A stretch of DNA of 64,000 nucleotides from Ligustrum vulgare (taxonomy: Eukaryota > Streptophyta > Magnoliopsida > Lamiales > Oleaceae), in assembly GCA_963555705.1 (NCBI GenBank), contig OY743184.1, forward strand, positions 31,940,614 through 32,004,613, read 5' to 3'. How positions within the stretch are numbered: the first letter of the stretch is position 1; each line of letters starts with the position of its first letter. A program made the position numbers and the translations under genes. Positions 1 through 10,889 of the stretch are shown in pieces. The notes beneath the pieces are model-generated. The model was not told the origin of the DNA. It saw only the letters and a list, made by a program, of their open reading frames with translations, and searched no databases.

Positions 1-735
1 TTTTTAAAAATGTTTTAAATACACGTGTTTAACCACATTCTATTTTGAAATAAAATAAGCTTGCTAACATGCTTTTTATTTTTATTTTGAAAAAATTAGT
101 TAAACTAAATGTTAAAGTCTGTAATATATATTTGCATATTTTGATTATGTAAATCTAAAGTATTAAACATAAAACTATATGAACAAATGAGTAAATAAAT
201 AAATAAAATTAATTTTAGATCGAAATATGAAGTTGCAAAAACTATTCGGACTTAATTGAATTTACTTAAAAAGTTTGGATGTTTATTATTTTCTTTTAAA
301 TTGATAAGAAAAACAATTCCAATTGAAATTAATTATTTATGACCAAATTAAATTTAGTTAAGAAATTATAAATATCATTATAGGACTTAAATAAAACAAT
401 TTTGAAATAGTGGGATATTGAGAAAAAATAAAATGTATAGAATAAAGTTTTTACCTTGGATCTTTGATGTGATTTTAGGGATGACAGGTTTACAATTGAC
501 TCTCACTTGTGAGTTCGTATTATAGTTCTCGTTGAAATTTTCGATTTGACACCCATATTGCATATTTTTCGATTTCAAAATAATAGAATAATTATAAAAA
601 ATATTCCGATTCATTGAAATAATTCTATTTTTAGAAAGACAGTTGTTGACGTCATTTTTTTGTCACAAAGCTGGTCAACAAATAAGAGTAGTGGGTTTGT
701 TCATTGTTCTCACAAGAATGATTTAATCGTGGATA
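1..735. other. AT-rich non-coding stretch
   Basis: No gene, RNA or terminal repeat that I can support. It is A/T-rich with frequent stops in all frames, and no long reading frame resembles a known family. Confidence 0.5.
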
Positions 736-817
736 ATTTGGTTAAGTATACGGCTCCATGAGTGATTTGGTTAAGTATGCAGCTCCATGAGCTATTTGGT
801 TAAGTATGCAGCTCCAC
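736..817. repeat. 29-bp tandem repeat, about 2.8 copies
   Basis: Three head-to-tail units begin with ATTTGGTTAAGTATGCAGCTC at about 736, 765 and 794. The first unit differs at one or two bases and the third is cut short. The array lies next to LTR-like sequence. No function is visible. Confidence 0.8.
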
Positions 818-1026
818 CACAATATTACCAACACTGAAAATAGAAATGCAAGGATAAGGGATATGAATTGGTTTCCAGATCGAAAGCGAACTGGGGTTAT
901 AATAATATAAATTCACGTCCAGTTCGATGCTGATTTGATAATCAGGTCGGAATACTATATTCAAATGACAAGAGTTTAGAGATGTTTTTCTTCCGTCTCC
1001 TCCTCTCAAAGAGCATATATGTCTCC

Positions 1027-1035
1027 TATTTATAG
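1027..1035 (-). promoter_or_regulatory. TATA-box-like motif on the minus strand
   Basis: The reverse complement reads CTATAAATA followed by GGAGAC, a good plant TATA box. It sits in sequence that resembles a retrotransposon LTR and could be the LTR promoter of a minus-strand element. No LTR boundary could be fixed, so this is inference. Confidence 0.35.
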
Positions 1036-1693
1036 TAAGATAGGAGATAATACATAATTATTACAATACATCACATCTGTAACATTTGATTGACATTCAC
1101 AAATGACATTCCGGACAAACGACATCAAATAATTATACTGACACATTATAGATAATGATGATTACTGACACATAAGATGACTGATTGGACTTTCTGGAAG
1201 AGCCTCCACTTTCACCTCGATGAGCATCACCTCGGTCCTCACCACCTCAATCCGTATCACATCGGTCTCGCCAAATCACCTCTCTCGTCAAGTTGAGGTC
1301 GGTCAAATAAATCACCTTGGTAATATGAACCTCATTGATCCAGCCTGTGGTGGGAGCCCTTGGTCGATGCTTAGCTTACCTCGTCATTTTGAGCCAAGTA
1401 TTGTCCCGTTGACTCTTTTGAAAGTTGGACCTACTATCCACCTCGGCATGATGCACAACCAATTTCCCTTCGAGATCAGTTCGAAAAATGGTTTAAGGAC
1501 ATATCTCGAAATCCACCTCGTTGTCGTTTGCTAATTGTTAACATTAGCTTCTCCACATTCCACATTCCACAATTACCCTTTCCACATGTCTTCATCTGAT
1601 TGGAGGATCAGTTCTTGGATCGGGTGTCGCCGCCTCTTAATGACAACACGTCTTGTCATTATGACTAGGTGTTTGTATTCTCTCTCCTCCTAT

Positions 1694-1700
1694 TATAAAT
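1694..1700 (+). promoter_or_regulatory. TATA-box-like motif upstream of the Tat-type gag
   Basis: TATAAAT lies about 235 bp upstream of the gag start codon at 1933, preceded by a CT-rich stretch. The position fits the promoter in the 5' LTR of the gag-bearing element. The flanking region from about 1200 is rich in CCTCG/CACCTCGG words typical of that LTR, but I could not delimit LTR ends. Confidence 0.4.
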
Positions 1701-1932
1701 ATGAATCCCTTTCCCCTCATTTGTCCTGCTAAACCTTCCAAATTTTCTCTTACTACTGCCGGATCGACACGTCTGACGACTTGAATTTTTACCTCGTTAA
1801 CCAATCAGATCAGCTTAAGTAACTCGTCAGGTGAGGGCATTTTGGTAATTTTTACCTTGTTTTCTTTGGTTTCGCCCTTAGTTATTTCCAAGAAATTCTT
1901 AAGTACCCAGCTCACAGTGATTAGATTTAACA

Positions 1933-4706
1933 ATGAGTGCTAGTTTTAGTGTTGGGGAGAGTGGGGTTAGGTCGAGTAACATAGGTGGAGAGGCCGAATT
2001 GACTATGTCATGGGAAGAGAGTAAGGAAACCCAATGCCTTTTTCGAAATGAAGAGGAGGAGGATGATATCCCATAGCCTCACCCCTTAGCCATAATAGCT
2101 CCTTCCCGTAATATTCTAGCAAGCTCATTTCGATACCCTTCATCAGCTTCTTTACAGCGACCTGATCCCTATTCTAGTTACAGTTCTGACTTTGCTTGCA
2201 AGCACTTCAGGTCCGAAGCCACCGAGGATGAACTGATCACATGGAAAAACAAGTATAGAATTCCTGATTATGTTCATTTCTTCCTCCCTAAAAGTTTCGA
2301 ACGAGCTGACCAGCCCTCCAAAGGATGTGTGGGTGCCAATTACCAAATTCTTGAGGCAGGTTTGGGATTTTCTCTCCCCTTCATAATAACCGACTTCCTC
2401 CATTCTTGGGGGGTCGCCCCAACCCAAATTCATCCTAACGGTTGGAGGTACATTCTAGGGTTCATATCCCTCTACAACAGTATAGGATATGACGACCCCA
2501 CTGTAGATGAATTCAACTTCACCTATCAGTTTCGGACTGATGGTAAGAAAACTGGATGGTTTTACGCAATGCTGAGGTCGGTTTTCGAAGGGACAAAATT
2601 ATTGATTGACCTGCCCAAATCAGTCAGTTGGTGGAAGGAAAAGTGGTTTTTCATTGGGGGGATTTAGATGAGCGCTTATCGAAGCGATGGAATCAGTTCT
2701 ACCATCCCAGTTCATTATAGGGAAAATTTTTGTAAGTTTCTTCTTTGTGATATCTTCGGGCTGAATCTTTCTAATATTAATTATCTCGTTTTTTGCAGAG
2801 GTGAGAGAGGAAGAGTTGGATCCAAAGGTTGACAAAAAAATCATTGATTTGAAAGATCAACCGGATTGGTTCAGGTCGGTTAAGGAGCTTTTGACCGAGG
2901 AATGCCTGTTCGAGTCAACTCTCACTTTCATCAACCCGTCTGACTACTACCCACCACCTCATAAGTGTAAGTACTTACAGTGCTCAACTTTAATTTACTG
3001 CCATTCTTTTCTGAGGTCTACACTTAGTAGATTTCTGTGATTTATACAAGGTCAGCTAAAAAATGCAAGAAGAGAATGGAGTCCATGAAAGCAAAGAAAA
3101 TTGCAAATGCTAAGGCTGAAGCCCGTAAGAGAGCATCCCAAAAACAGTTTATGAAAAGCTCATCACCTCCAAAAGAGGACCAAATTCTACCTCCTCCTCC
3201 TCAGAAAAAATCCAAACGAACCGAGGTTACAAAGGAGCACCCAGGCATTTCAATTAGAGGTGGGCATTAACCGACTGAACTTGCCAAAACCTCCGAAACC
3301 GACCCGACCCGACCCGATCGGTTTGGGTCCGTTTTTTATGAAAATCGGGTTGGGTTCGGTTTTTTTTTTTAAAATAGTTTAGTCGGGTTGGGTGAAAACC
3401 CCGACCCAACCCAACCCAAATAAAAAAATTGTTTTTTTTTTTTTTTTTTGAAACTTAACTTATTTAAATATTAATTGAATATATTTTAATTTTATTAGCA
3501 AGTATTCAATTTATTATATTTGGTGTTATTGTACGGTACATAATTAATTTGAGTTAATGATTGATTTGTGGTTTTCTTTTTTTTTCTTTTTTAAGATTTT
3601 TTACCAATTGGGCCAAAGCCCAACCGACCCAACCCGACCGAAACTTTATTGGGTTGGGTTGAGTTGGGTTTAAACTCGTAGTTGGGTTGGGTTAGGTTGA
3701 TTTTTTATCAACCCGACCATAGTGGGTTGAGTTCGGGTTGGGCAAAAAATCGACCCAACCCAACTCAACTCACGCCCACCTCTAATTTCAATTCCGCCTC
3801 CAAAAGTTGTTAGGAAATGACCTGGATCTTCGCAATCAGCCCCCCCCCCCCCACTGAAGGGTCGTATCTGGGAGTTAATCCCTTGAGGGCTGAACTGACA
3901 AGTTCGCTAAAAGGGTCACACCCCAAAATCTATAGGGAATATGTCTCTTCAGCCAACCTGACCTCTGTCAGTTTAATGAGAGTTCCCCTGCAGACCAAAT
4001 TGGCAATGGACGTCCCGGCCAAAACATGGGCACCCCGCCACGAAAAATTATGTGAGGACATGCCTCTAGACGACCTGTTGGCTACACAACTCACATTGGC
4101 CAGACTTTAAATTATTTGTGCCGTGCTCAATCCGGGCTGAGCGAAGTTACCTCTGACTTCATTAAATTCAAAAAGTTGGCCGAGGATGCCAAGAAAATGT
4201 TTTAGATGGAGGTGAAAACTAAAGAAGAGGCAGAGGCCAAATTAAGAGAAGCCCTAGACGAGTTGGCTAAGATGAAAGAGGCCAACCTTGAATTGTCCAA
4301 GTTCAAGGAGGAGGTGATCCCACTGAGAAAAGAGGTGTCCTTTTTAAGAGATGAGGTTACACAGATGAGGAGGTCCAAAGAGGTTCTTATGAAAGAGTTG
4401 GATGAGGCGAACTGTATAGAAGCTGACCTGAAAAGGGAGAAAGCTGATATGGAGGTCGCTGCTCAATGCTTTTATAAAGAGGCCGTTAAAAAGTTCAAGG
4501 ATTCGGTGGATTATGAGCATGACGTGGACGAAACCTACTATCTCACATTTAAAGAGATAGTGGAGGAGATGGAGTCCAATCTACCCGAGGTGGACATATC
4601 TTTCTTAAAAGAAAAGTTGGATCAAGTCTATAAAAAATATCTTGAGCTGATGCTAGATGAGGTCGACGAAGAAGAAAGAAGGATCTTTCATCTCGCCACT
4701 CCATGA
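1933..4706 (+). pseudogene. Degenerate gag of a Tat-like Ty3/gypsy element ('putative gypsy type transposon' domain)
   Basis: Reading from the ATG at 1933, the frame runs to 2667 with one internal stop at 2074. The part at 2180-2660 matches the plant 'putative gypsy type transposon' (Transposase_28) domain, recognisable by the IPDYV start, the GWRYI core and the WWKEKWFF segment. Two small GT-AG introns are apparent, 2732-2798 and 2967-3050. A lysine-rich segment follows (3050-3250), then a C-terminal coiled coil (4206-4706) with heptads of E, K and L. The frame is broken by stops at 2074, 2665 and about 3816, by a length change at the poly-C run near 3841, and by a hAT-type insertion at 3255-3784. 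It would have encoded the capsid-like structural protein of the retrotransposon and is not functional here. Confidence 0.75.
3255..3784. mobile_element. Non-autonomous hAT-type MITE (530 bp) inside the gag
   Basis: Perfect terminal inverted repeats TAGAGGTGGGC (3255-3265) and GCCCACCTCTA (3774-3784) are flanked by an exact 8-bp target duplication ATTTCAAT (3247-3254, 3785-3792). An 8-bp duplication is diagnostic of hAT transposons, and the TIR closely resembles the rice nDart/Dart hAT family start. The interior consists of inverted runs of ACCCGACCC and GGGTTGGGT around an AT-rich core and encodes nothing. Removing it returns the gag to one reading frame across the join. Confidence 0.92.
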
Positions 4707-4887
4707 ATCCCAAACAGATTTGGTTGGAAAAACCAGTTAACGTTGAGGATTAGCTCAAAGCTCCATTTCAGACCTGTGCTTTTTTGTAACATTGTCCTCT
4801 TCCTTGAATGAAAGGAGTTTGTTTCGAACCGCCTTACTTCTCTCCTTTTATTTTATTTTTAAAATTCGCTTTAGATGGCGAATAGAG

Positions 4888-5190
4888 AACAAAGGTGAAT
4901 ATGATAACGAAGTGAACACTATTTCAATTTTTAATCTCAACTTCACTGCAAATAGTAAACAGAGGTGAAGATAATAACGAAGAGAACACTTTTATCGATT
5001 TTAATCACAAATTCACTGCAATATCAAACAAAGGTGAATACGATAACGAAGTGAACACTTGTGCAATTTTTAATCTCAACTTCACTGTAAATAGTAAACA
5101 AGGGTGAAGATAATAACGAAGTGAACACTTTTACCGAATTTAATCACAAATTCACTACAATATCGAACAAAAGGTGAATATGATAACGAA
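4888..5190. repeat. Tandem repeat of about 70 bp with alternating A/B units, 4.3 copies
   Basis: Units start with AAC(A)AAGGTGAA at 4888, 4958, 5027, 5097 and 5166, with spacings of 70, 69, 70 and 69 bp. Units 1 and 3 share TTTAATCTCAACTTCACTG; units 2 and 4 share TTTAATCACAAATTCACT. The true period is therefore a 139-bp dimer. The array follows the gag coiled coil and probably lies in the element's non-coding part. Confidence 0.88.
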
Positions 5191-5559
5191 GTTGAAGTCG
5201 GAATAGTGTCACCTCGGTTTGACACCATAACACCTCATTTACAAAGTTGAGGTCGGCATAGTGTCACCTCGGTTTATAATGGTCGCATCCTGTCATCGGA
5301 GGCTTTTATATGCCTCATGGGGAGGTCTTCCTCATCTTTGAGACGGATTGCTTTGTGATGTTGATGGTATCCTGCCCTTGGGGTACTTGCGGACCATCAA
5401 TTAAGGTCTTTGTTGTAAAGATCCATTCTGATTTGTACATTTTTGAACAACGGACTTTCATTGATCCAGTTACATTTCTCACTTGACTTCAAAAATATTT
5501 ACATTTCATTTCGTTTCTCCTCCTACTGGAAATACTTCTTTAAGTGTTCTGCATTCCAT

Positions 5560-6950
5560 GGATGCTGAAGTCGAACACCATCAAGTGATTCTAGTACATA
5601 TGATCCATTGCTTATGACCTTCTCGATCCGATATGGACCTCCCTAGTTGGGTCCCAATGGCTCATGTGCTGCAATCATCTTTCTCAACACTAAGTCTCCA
5701 TGTCGGAACTTTCTTGTCCTTACCTTTCCATTATAGTACCTGGCGTTCCTATGCTTATAAACGACATTTCTGATTTGTGCTTGTAATCGCTTCTCTTCCG
5801 TGAAGTCTAATTCGGTATTGAGTGCCTCATTGTTACATTGCTCATTGAAATGAGCGACCCAGAATGAAAGCATCCCCAACTCAATAGGTATTACAGCTTC
5901 TGTTCCAAACGCCAAGGTAAATGGGGTTTCTTTAGTTGTTGTTTTGTGAGTTGTCCGGTAGGACCATAACACACCAAGCAGTTCTTCAGCCCACGATCCT
6001 TTCAAGGTCTCAAGTCTTGTTTTCAGATTTGCTTGATGATTTTGTTCACAGCATCGACTTTTCCACTGGATTAGGGATGATTCAGAGTAGACAAATGCTT
6101 CCTAATTCCCAAACCTTTACAAAAAGATCTGAATCTTTCATTGTTGAATTGCTTCCCGTGGTCCATCACTACGGAATTTGGGATTCCAAATCTACATATG
6201 ATTGATTTCCAAACAAAGTTTGTGGTCCTTTGTTCCGTAATTTTAGCCAACGGCTCAGCTTCAGCCCGTTTTGTGAAATAATCCACTGCTACTATAGCGA
6301 ACCTGTTTCCTCCCTTTACAATTGGTAGTGGTCCGATCAGATCTATTCCCCATTTGGAGAACAACCACAGACTCATGACAGGTATTAGTTCTTCAGGAGG
6401 ATTCCTCACCATGGGAGCAAATCTTTGACATCTATCACATCTTTTTACAAAATCGATCGCTTCCTTCTTGAGCGTAGGCCAAATTACCCCTGCCTGATAA
6501 TTTTAAATGCCAAGGCTTGTCCTCTTGTGTGGTTTCCACAAATGCCTTCATGAACTTCCCTCATCACATACTCTGCTTCTTCATCATCTAGGCACTTCAA
6601 TAAAGGCAAGGAAAACCCTCGCTTGTATAGATCATCCCCGATCAGGGTATATCTTGCAGACTTGATCCTCAATCTTCTTGCTTCCACTGGATCCGATGGC
6701 ATCACCCCTTCACGTAAATACTGAATAATCTCGTCTTTCCATGTACTCTTTGAAGAAATCCGTAAGACTGTTGAAGCTGGTGAATGCAGGGTTGATTGTA
6801 TGATCGTCTCAATGGATATGCTCCTTAATTCAGATGTTACTTCACTTGTTTCTAAGCGAGCCAGCGCGTCAGCCTGACCGTTCTTAGATCTAGTAATTTG
6901 AATAATCTTGGCATACTTGAACTTGTTCTATTTTATCCGAGTTGATCTAA
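5560..6950 (-). pseudogene. Gypsy (Tat-like) pol remnant: RNase H end, integrase zinc finger, core and C-terminal domain
   Basis: On the minus strand, from 6950 down, come the end of an RNase H domain (an NGQADALARL-type motif near 6870), the H2C2 integrase zinc-binding domain (6484-6705; EVHEGICGNH followed by GQALAFKI) and the integrase core (about 6071-6412; GIDLIGPLP, VDYFTKRAEAEPL, and FGIPNSVV followed by D and H). The C-terminal domain follows (5643-6005; WSYRTTHKTTTKETPF to GDLVLRKM). The frame is broken by a CAA-to-TAA type stop near 6072, a one-base deletion near 6024, and a TGG-to-TAG stop at 5643-5645 within the conserved GPNWxGPY motif. The strand is opposite to the gag at 1.9-4.7 kb, so the two are not one intact element. 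The integrase would have joined element cDNA to chromosomes. Not functional. Confidence 0.88.
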
Positions 6951-7690
6951 AAGTCCCCCTAAATATATCATAAAGAATCAAGATTTCCCTTACCCAACTT
7001 CCTACTATAATAGCTTAACTATTTATGACATAATAAAAAAAAATTATGGAAAACATATTGATTAAAAATCTAGACCTAAGACCTAACGACAAGTCGACAA
7101 CGACGGACGGAAGAGCGTCCCAGAGAGAAGAAAAAGCCTGGTGTGCGATCAAACCAGGAAATAGCTGAAAGTTAACAAAACAATCAGAGGCAATATATGA
7201 GTTCTGGCGTACAGCCGAAATCGATGGAGCGAGATGGTGCGGATGACAGGCTGGTGTGGACATGGCAGGAGACAGTTTTGATGGAAGGGAACGATTCAAC
7301 CGAAGTTTCAATTGACCGCAGGCGAGGGAGGAGTGCGTTTGAACCATTTCCTTTTTTTGTACTTATGAATACTGATCTCTGTATTTTCTATCATATTCTT
7401 TCCAGTCTTGTCACATGGAAAAAATGGAAAATTAAACATAAAATTAAAAAAAAAAAACAAAATATTTTTATCTAGAAGAAGGATATGGGAGGGAAATTGA
7501 GTCAATAGGTGGTCAAGACTTTTTCATTTTCAAATATAAATTTAACAAAGATGTAATTAAATTGTAGGAAGATTAAAAAAAAAAAAAGTCAAATTGAATG
7601 TCATAGAAAGGTAAAAAAAAAATAAGTTGAGGTTTCATCTGACAACCTTCTCATCATCAGCATCGACTTTTTCAAGCTTCGGAAATATGT
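6951..7690. other. Unassigned region with short open frames only
   Basis: A plus-strand frame at 7197-7475 and overlapping minus-strand frames are open, but none resembles a family I know. Most of the stretch after 7430 is A-rich low-complexity sequence. Nothing is supported as a gene. Confidence 0.4.
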
Positions 7691-7699
7691 CAAATTCCT

Positions 7700-8390
7700 G
7701 AAATCATAGTGATGAGATTCGAAGCGCGGAAGAAACGTCGAAAAGTTCCAAACTCAGGTTGTGGTTGGACGGATGAATCATGACCCGATATTCAAGACGC
7801 GAGGATCGACGGTGCGGAATAAATAACCAAGATTTGCGAAACGCCACAAGGATTTGTTCAATCTCCCTAATAAGTTTCTGATTTTGAACGCTACAAAGAT
7901 AGTTAATCTTTGATAAGTTCAGGTTTTGAACGCCACAAGAATTGAAATCTTGATTAGTTTTTTAACGAGTAAAACACTCCAAATGTTTATTCAATAATCA
8001 AAGTCTGAATTACAATGAATGGAAAGGAATATAAATAAGTAAAATAACATAGCCGCTAATTGACTCAAAATAGAATTCTAATTAAACTAAAATTCTAAAA
8101 TAGGCAAACAAATAATTAAAAACAAAATTTAACCTAAAAATACGCAAAAACCCTAATTTCCGTCTGCATAATTGACTTACTGTTTTGAAGCCCCAAATGA
8201 TGGAATTTGATCATAAAATCAGTCGGCTCAAGGGCTTTAGCCCATGAGGTTTGCTTAGTGGTCAATTTCTACTTGAAAAACACATATTATGCATCTAATT
8301 CCAACATGGTTGACTAGATTGCACTTTTATATGACTTGAATATTTAACTTTTTCCGTCAAGCTTGCTATGACTCCGATTATCGAGGGTCC
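7700..8390. repeat. Diverged LTR-like copy related to the LTRs at 53.9 and 56.2 kb
   Basis: The block contains the same ordered word series as the LTR pair 53921-54827 / 56229-56981: a CACAAAGAT..GTTAATCTTTGATAAGTTCAGG stretch, then ..GAACGCCACAAG..AATCTTGATTAG, then a run ending in CCCTAATTTC and a final CAAGCTTGCTATGACTC. It has diverged strongly and no partner copy or target duplication could be fixed. It may be a solo LTR of a sister family. Confidence 0.55.
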
Positions 8391-8427
8391 GGAACACATC
8401 ACATAGGCATCATCGTGAACCGTTATA

Positions 8428-9045
8428 TCATATTAAATGAAAAAATAAATTGCATAAAAGTTTAGGTAATAACCAACTTGGGCATGATATGAGGAATTTC
8501 TGTTTGCTTTCAAATCTCACTTGAACCTTGAATAAAATCTTCTTCCTAGTCAAGAACTCGATCTCAACAGGAAGCATATCCTTGCTCGAATCTTCAGAGA
8601 TAGAAATAGATGGATAATGTTTGGTTTTACAAATTGTGCTTTCAAAGTACTTTATGACTATTTTGAATACACCTTCACGTACAATAATGTCCTTTAATTC
8701 TGCAGCAGTCATTCCTACCAAATGTTTACATTCACGATCCCAAAGTAAAAAAAGCATGTGTTACTTGTATCTTCAATAATCCTCACATGTATTTTGTACT
8801 TATTTCATAGAAATGATTTGGAGGACATGATAACCAAATTTTTTCCCCATATAGGTACACTTAAAACAATTGTTAGGATGGATGCATTTAGAAATCAACC
8901 TTTGATTTGCAGACACGTCAAAACGATCACACCTTTCGCAATAAAACCTTGTTCCAACATTGGTGACCTTTTTTGGACTCTTTGTGCATGAAATGTAATA
9001 CCAACCATCCTCGATTTCAATTCCCTCAATGGTTGCATAAGCCAA
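8428..9045 (-). pseudogene. Replication protein A large-subunit-like (RPA1) fragment, C-terminal OB fold
   Basis: The minus-strand frame 9045-8800 contains WYYISCTKSPKKV, RFYCERC and a nearby D/V-rich stretch. This matches the zinc-ribbon OB fold at the C-terminus of plant RPA1 and RPA1-like proteins, which bind single-stranded DNA. It continues after about 40 bp into 8757-8428 (LLWDRECKHLVGMTAAEL, then EIEFLTRKKILFKVQV), the end of the same fold. A one-base shift in a T run near 8750 breaks the frame. One zinc ligand position that is usually Cys reads Ser. Plants have many such copies, and autonomous plant Helitrons often carry RPA1-like genes, so this may be Helitron-derived. It is certainly partial. 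Confidence 0.7.
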
Positions 9046-9059
9046 AAATTACCAACCTA

Positions 9060-10780
9060 TGATTTTAATTTAAAAATAATTATGGTCAAATAAATTAGAT
9101 ATGGAAACGAAACAAAAATGATCACTCTTTCTGGCACACCTCACTGGCAATGGTATTTGAAGCAAGAAATTGCGAATTACATATAGGCTTCTTTAGCGAA
9201 ACATAGGTTGGGTTGGAATCAAACACTTCTTTAGTACCATGAATTCTACCCCTCCTCCCCAACACCCCCCCCCAACCCTCCCTGGGGGGGGGGGGGGGGG
9301 GAGGAAGAAACCAATGTAAGCAAAAAATTTATAGCACAAGGGTAAAAACAAATTGTAGACCACCAAAAACAGTAATAGTAATCGAAGGAAAAAAATACAT
9401 CAAAAATAGTAAATAGTATATATGAATATAAAAATGAAAAAAAAAAAGTCATAAAATGTAAGGGAAAATAGGTTATTATTATTCATCTAGATTTACAAAA
9501 TCATTTTAGTGGAATGCACGTGTTATTTTCTTGATCCATTTGATGAGTAGTAATTGATATCTTAATGCACAATAAATTTATCAAATCATTCGGCAATAAA
9601 ATTACTTCCTACAACACTGATATAAACAAACCTATCAAAATAAGTAGGATAATTATATTTGCACCACAAATTCTTATAACTACACTACATTTAAATTGTA
9701 TTATTGGTCCATAACCTTTATAAATTATTACATTTATGTTTTTTACTTTTTCATCAAGTTCTTATCATTAAATTTTCAACAATTATCAAATTTTGTCATT
9801 CATGATGGTTTCGTCCAATTTTTTTTAATTATTATTGTGCTTTAAAAAAATTAACAAGTATTCAATTACAATTTTTATTTTTTTTACTTATTAAGTGTAC
9901 AAGCAGTAAATAAATCTTTTTAATTCTTCTTAATAAAATTGTTGACAGAAATCGATAGAAGATATGAGGTATATTAATTAATGAAAGAATTAAAATAAGA
10001 ATATGATGAAAAAAGTTGGGACACATAATTGTAATATTGATTAAAAGTTTTGAACATTTCTTATAATTAAAATATAGTACACATATAAGAAGATATGGTA
10101 GTAATATATTTATCCAAACAAGTACCAGTAACCAAGGATAAAAAATTATAAGTGAGTTAAAAAGTTCCACGTTCACAATTCCACAGATTGTCTTTATCTA
10201 TTTTAAAAAATTAAGCACATGTAATTAAACTTTAAAATAAAATGGTGAATGCGAATTGCACACAATCTGTGAAAATAACATTAAGTAATACAGAGGTGGT
10301 TTAATGCTTTAAAAATTAAAAAATGTAAATAATTATATATAGATTTCTGGTAAGGACGCTTTAAACAAAATTGTAGATAAGAAATATTCATTTCTGTTCA
10401 GAATACACAGGGCACGTAGTATAATATTCAATTTTTTTGAGAATGTAGATAAAAATATTAAAAAGAAAACTGTTATATGCAATTCCAAGAAAAAAAATGG
10501 AAATCATATTCACGACCCTCAACTTCAATGGCAACTGTGTGTTGGTTGGGTTAATCTCAGATACCATGTTTGAATACAGGTGCCATAATATAAAGAGAAA
10601 AGTACGTAATTATAAACCTAAAACTATCACTTTTTAAAACTAATAAACTTAAGAATTTCTTTTAAAAATCAAGTGTTAATTAACAATTAATAAATATAAT
10701 ATTGTACAATAATATAAAAATAATTATTTATTATATATTAAATTAAAACTAATATAATATTTAAATAAAAAAATCATCAA
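9060..10780. other. AT-rich non-coding stretch with one G/C homopolymer pair
   Basis: No gene is supported. The only distinctive part is 9248-9305, a C-rich run followed by about 19 G in a row, which can fold back on itself. The rest is A/T-rich sequence with simple runs. Confidence 0.5.
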
Positions 10781-10889
10781 ACAATAACTTGTTCGTCCAT
10801 TACAACTCCCACATCCGACCTACCACCCACCCCACCTACAGCCCTACCCCTACTCACACCACCTACGTGCCCCCCAACAAAAAAAATGA

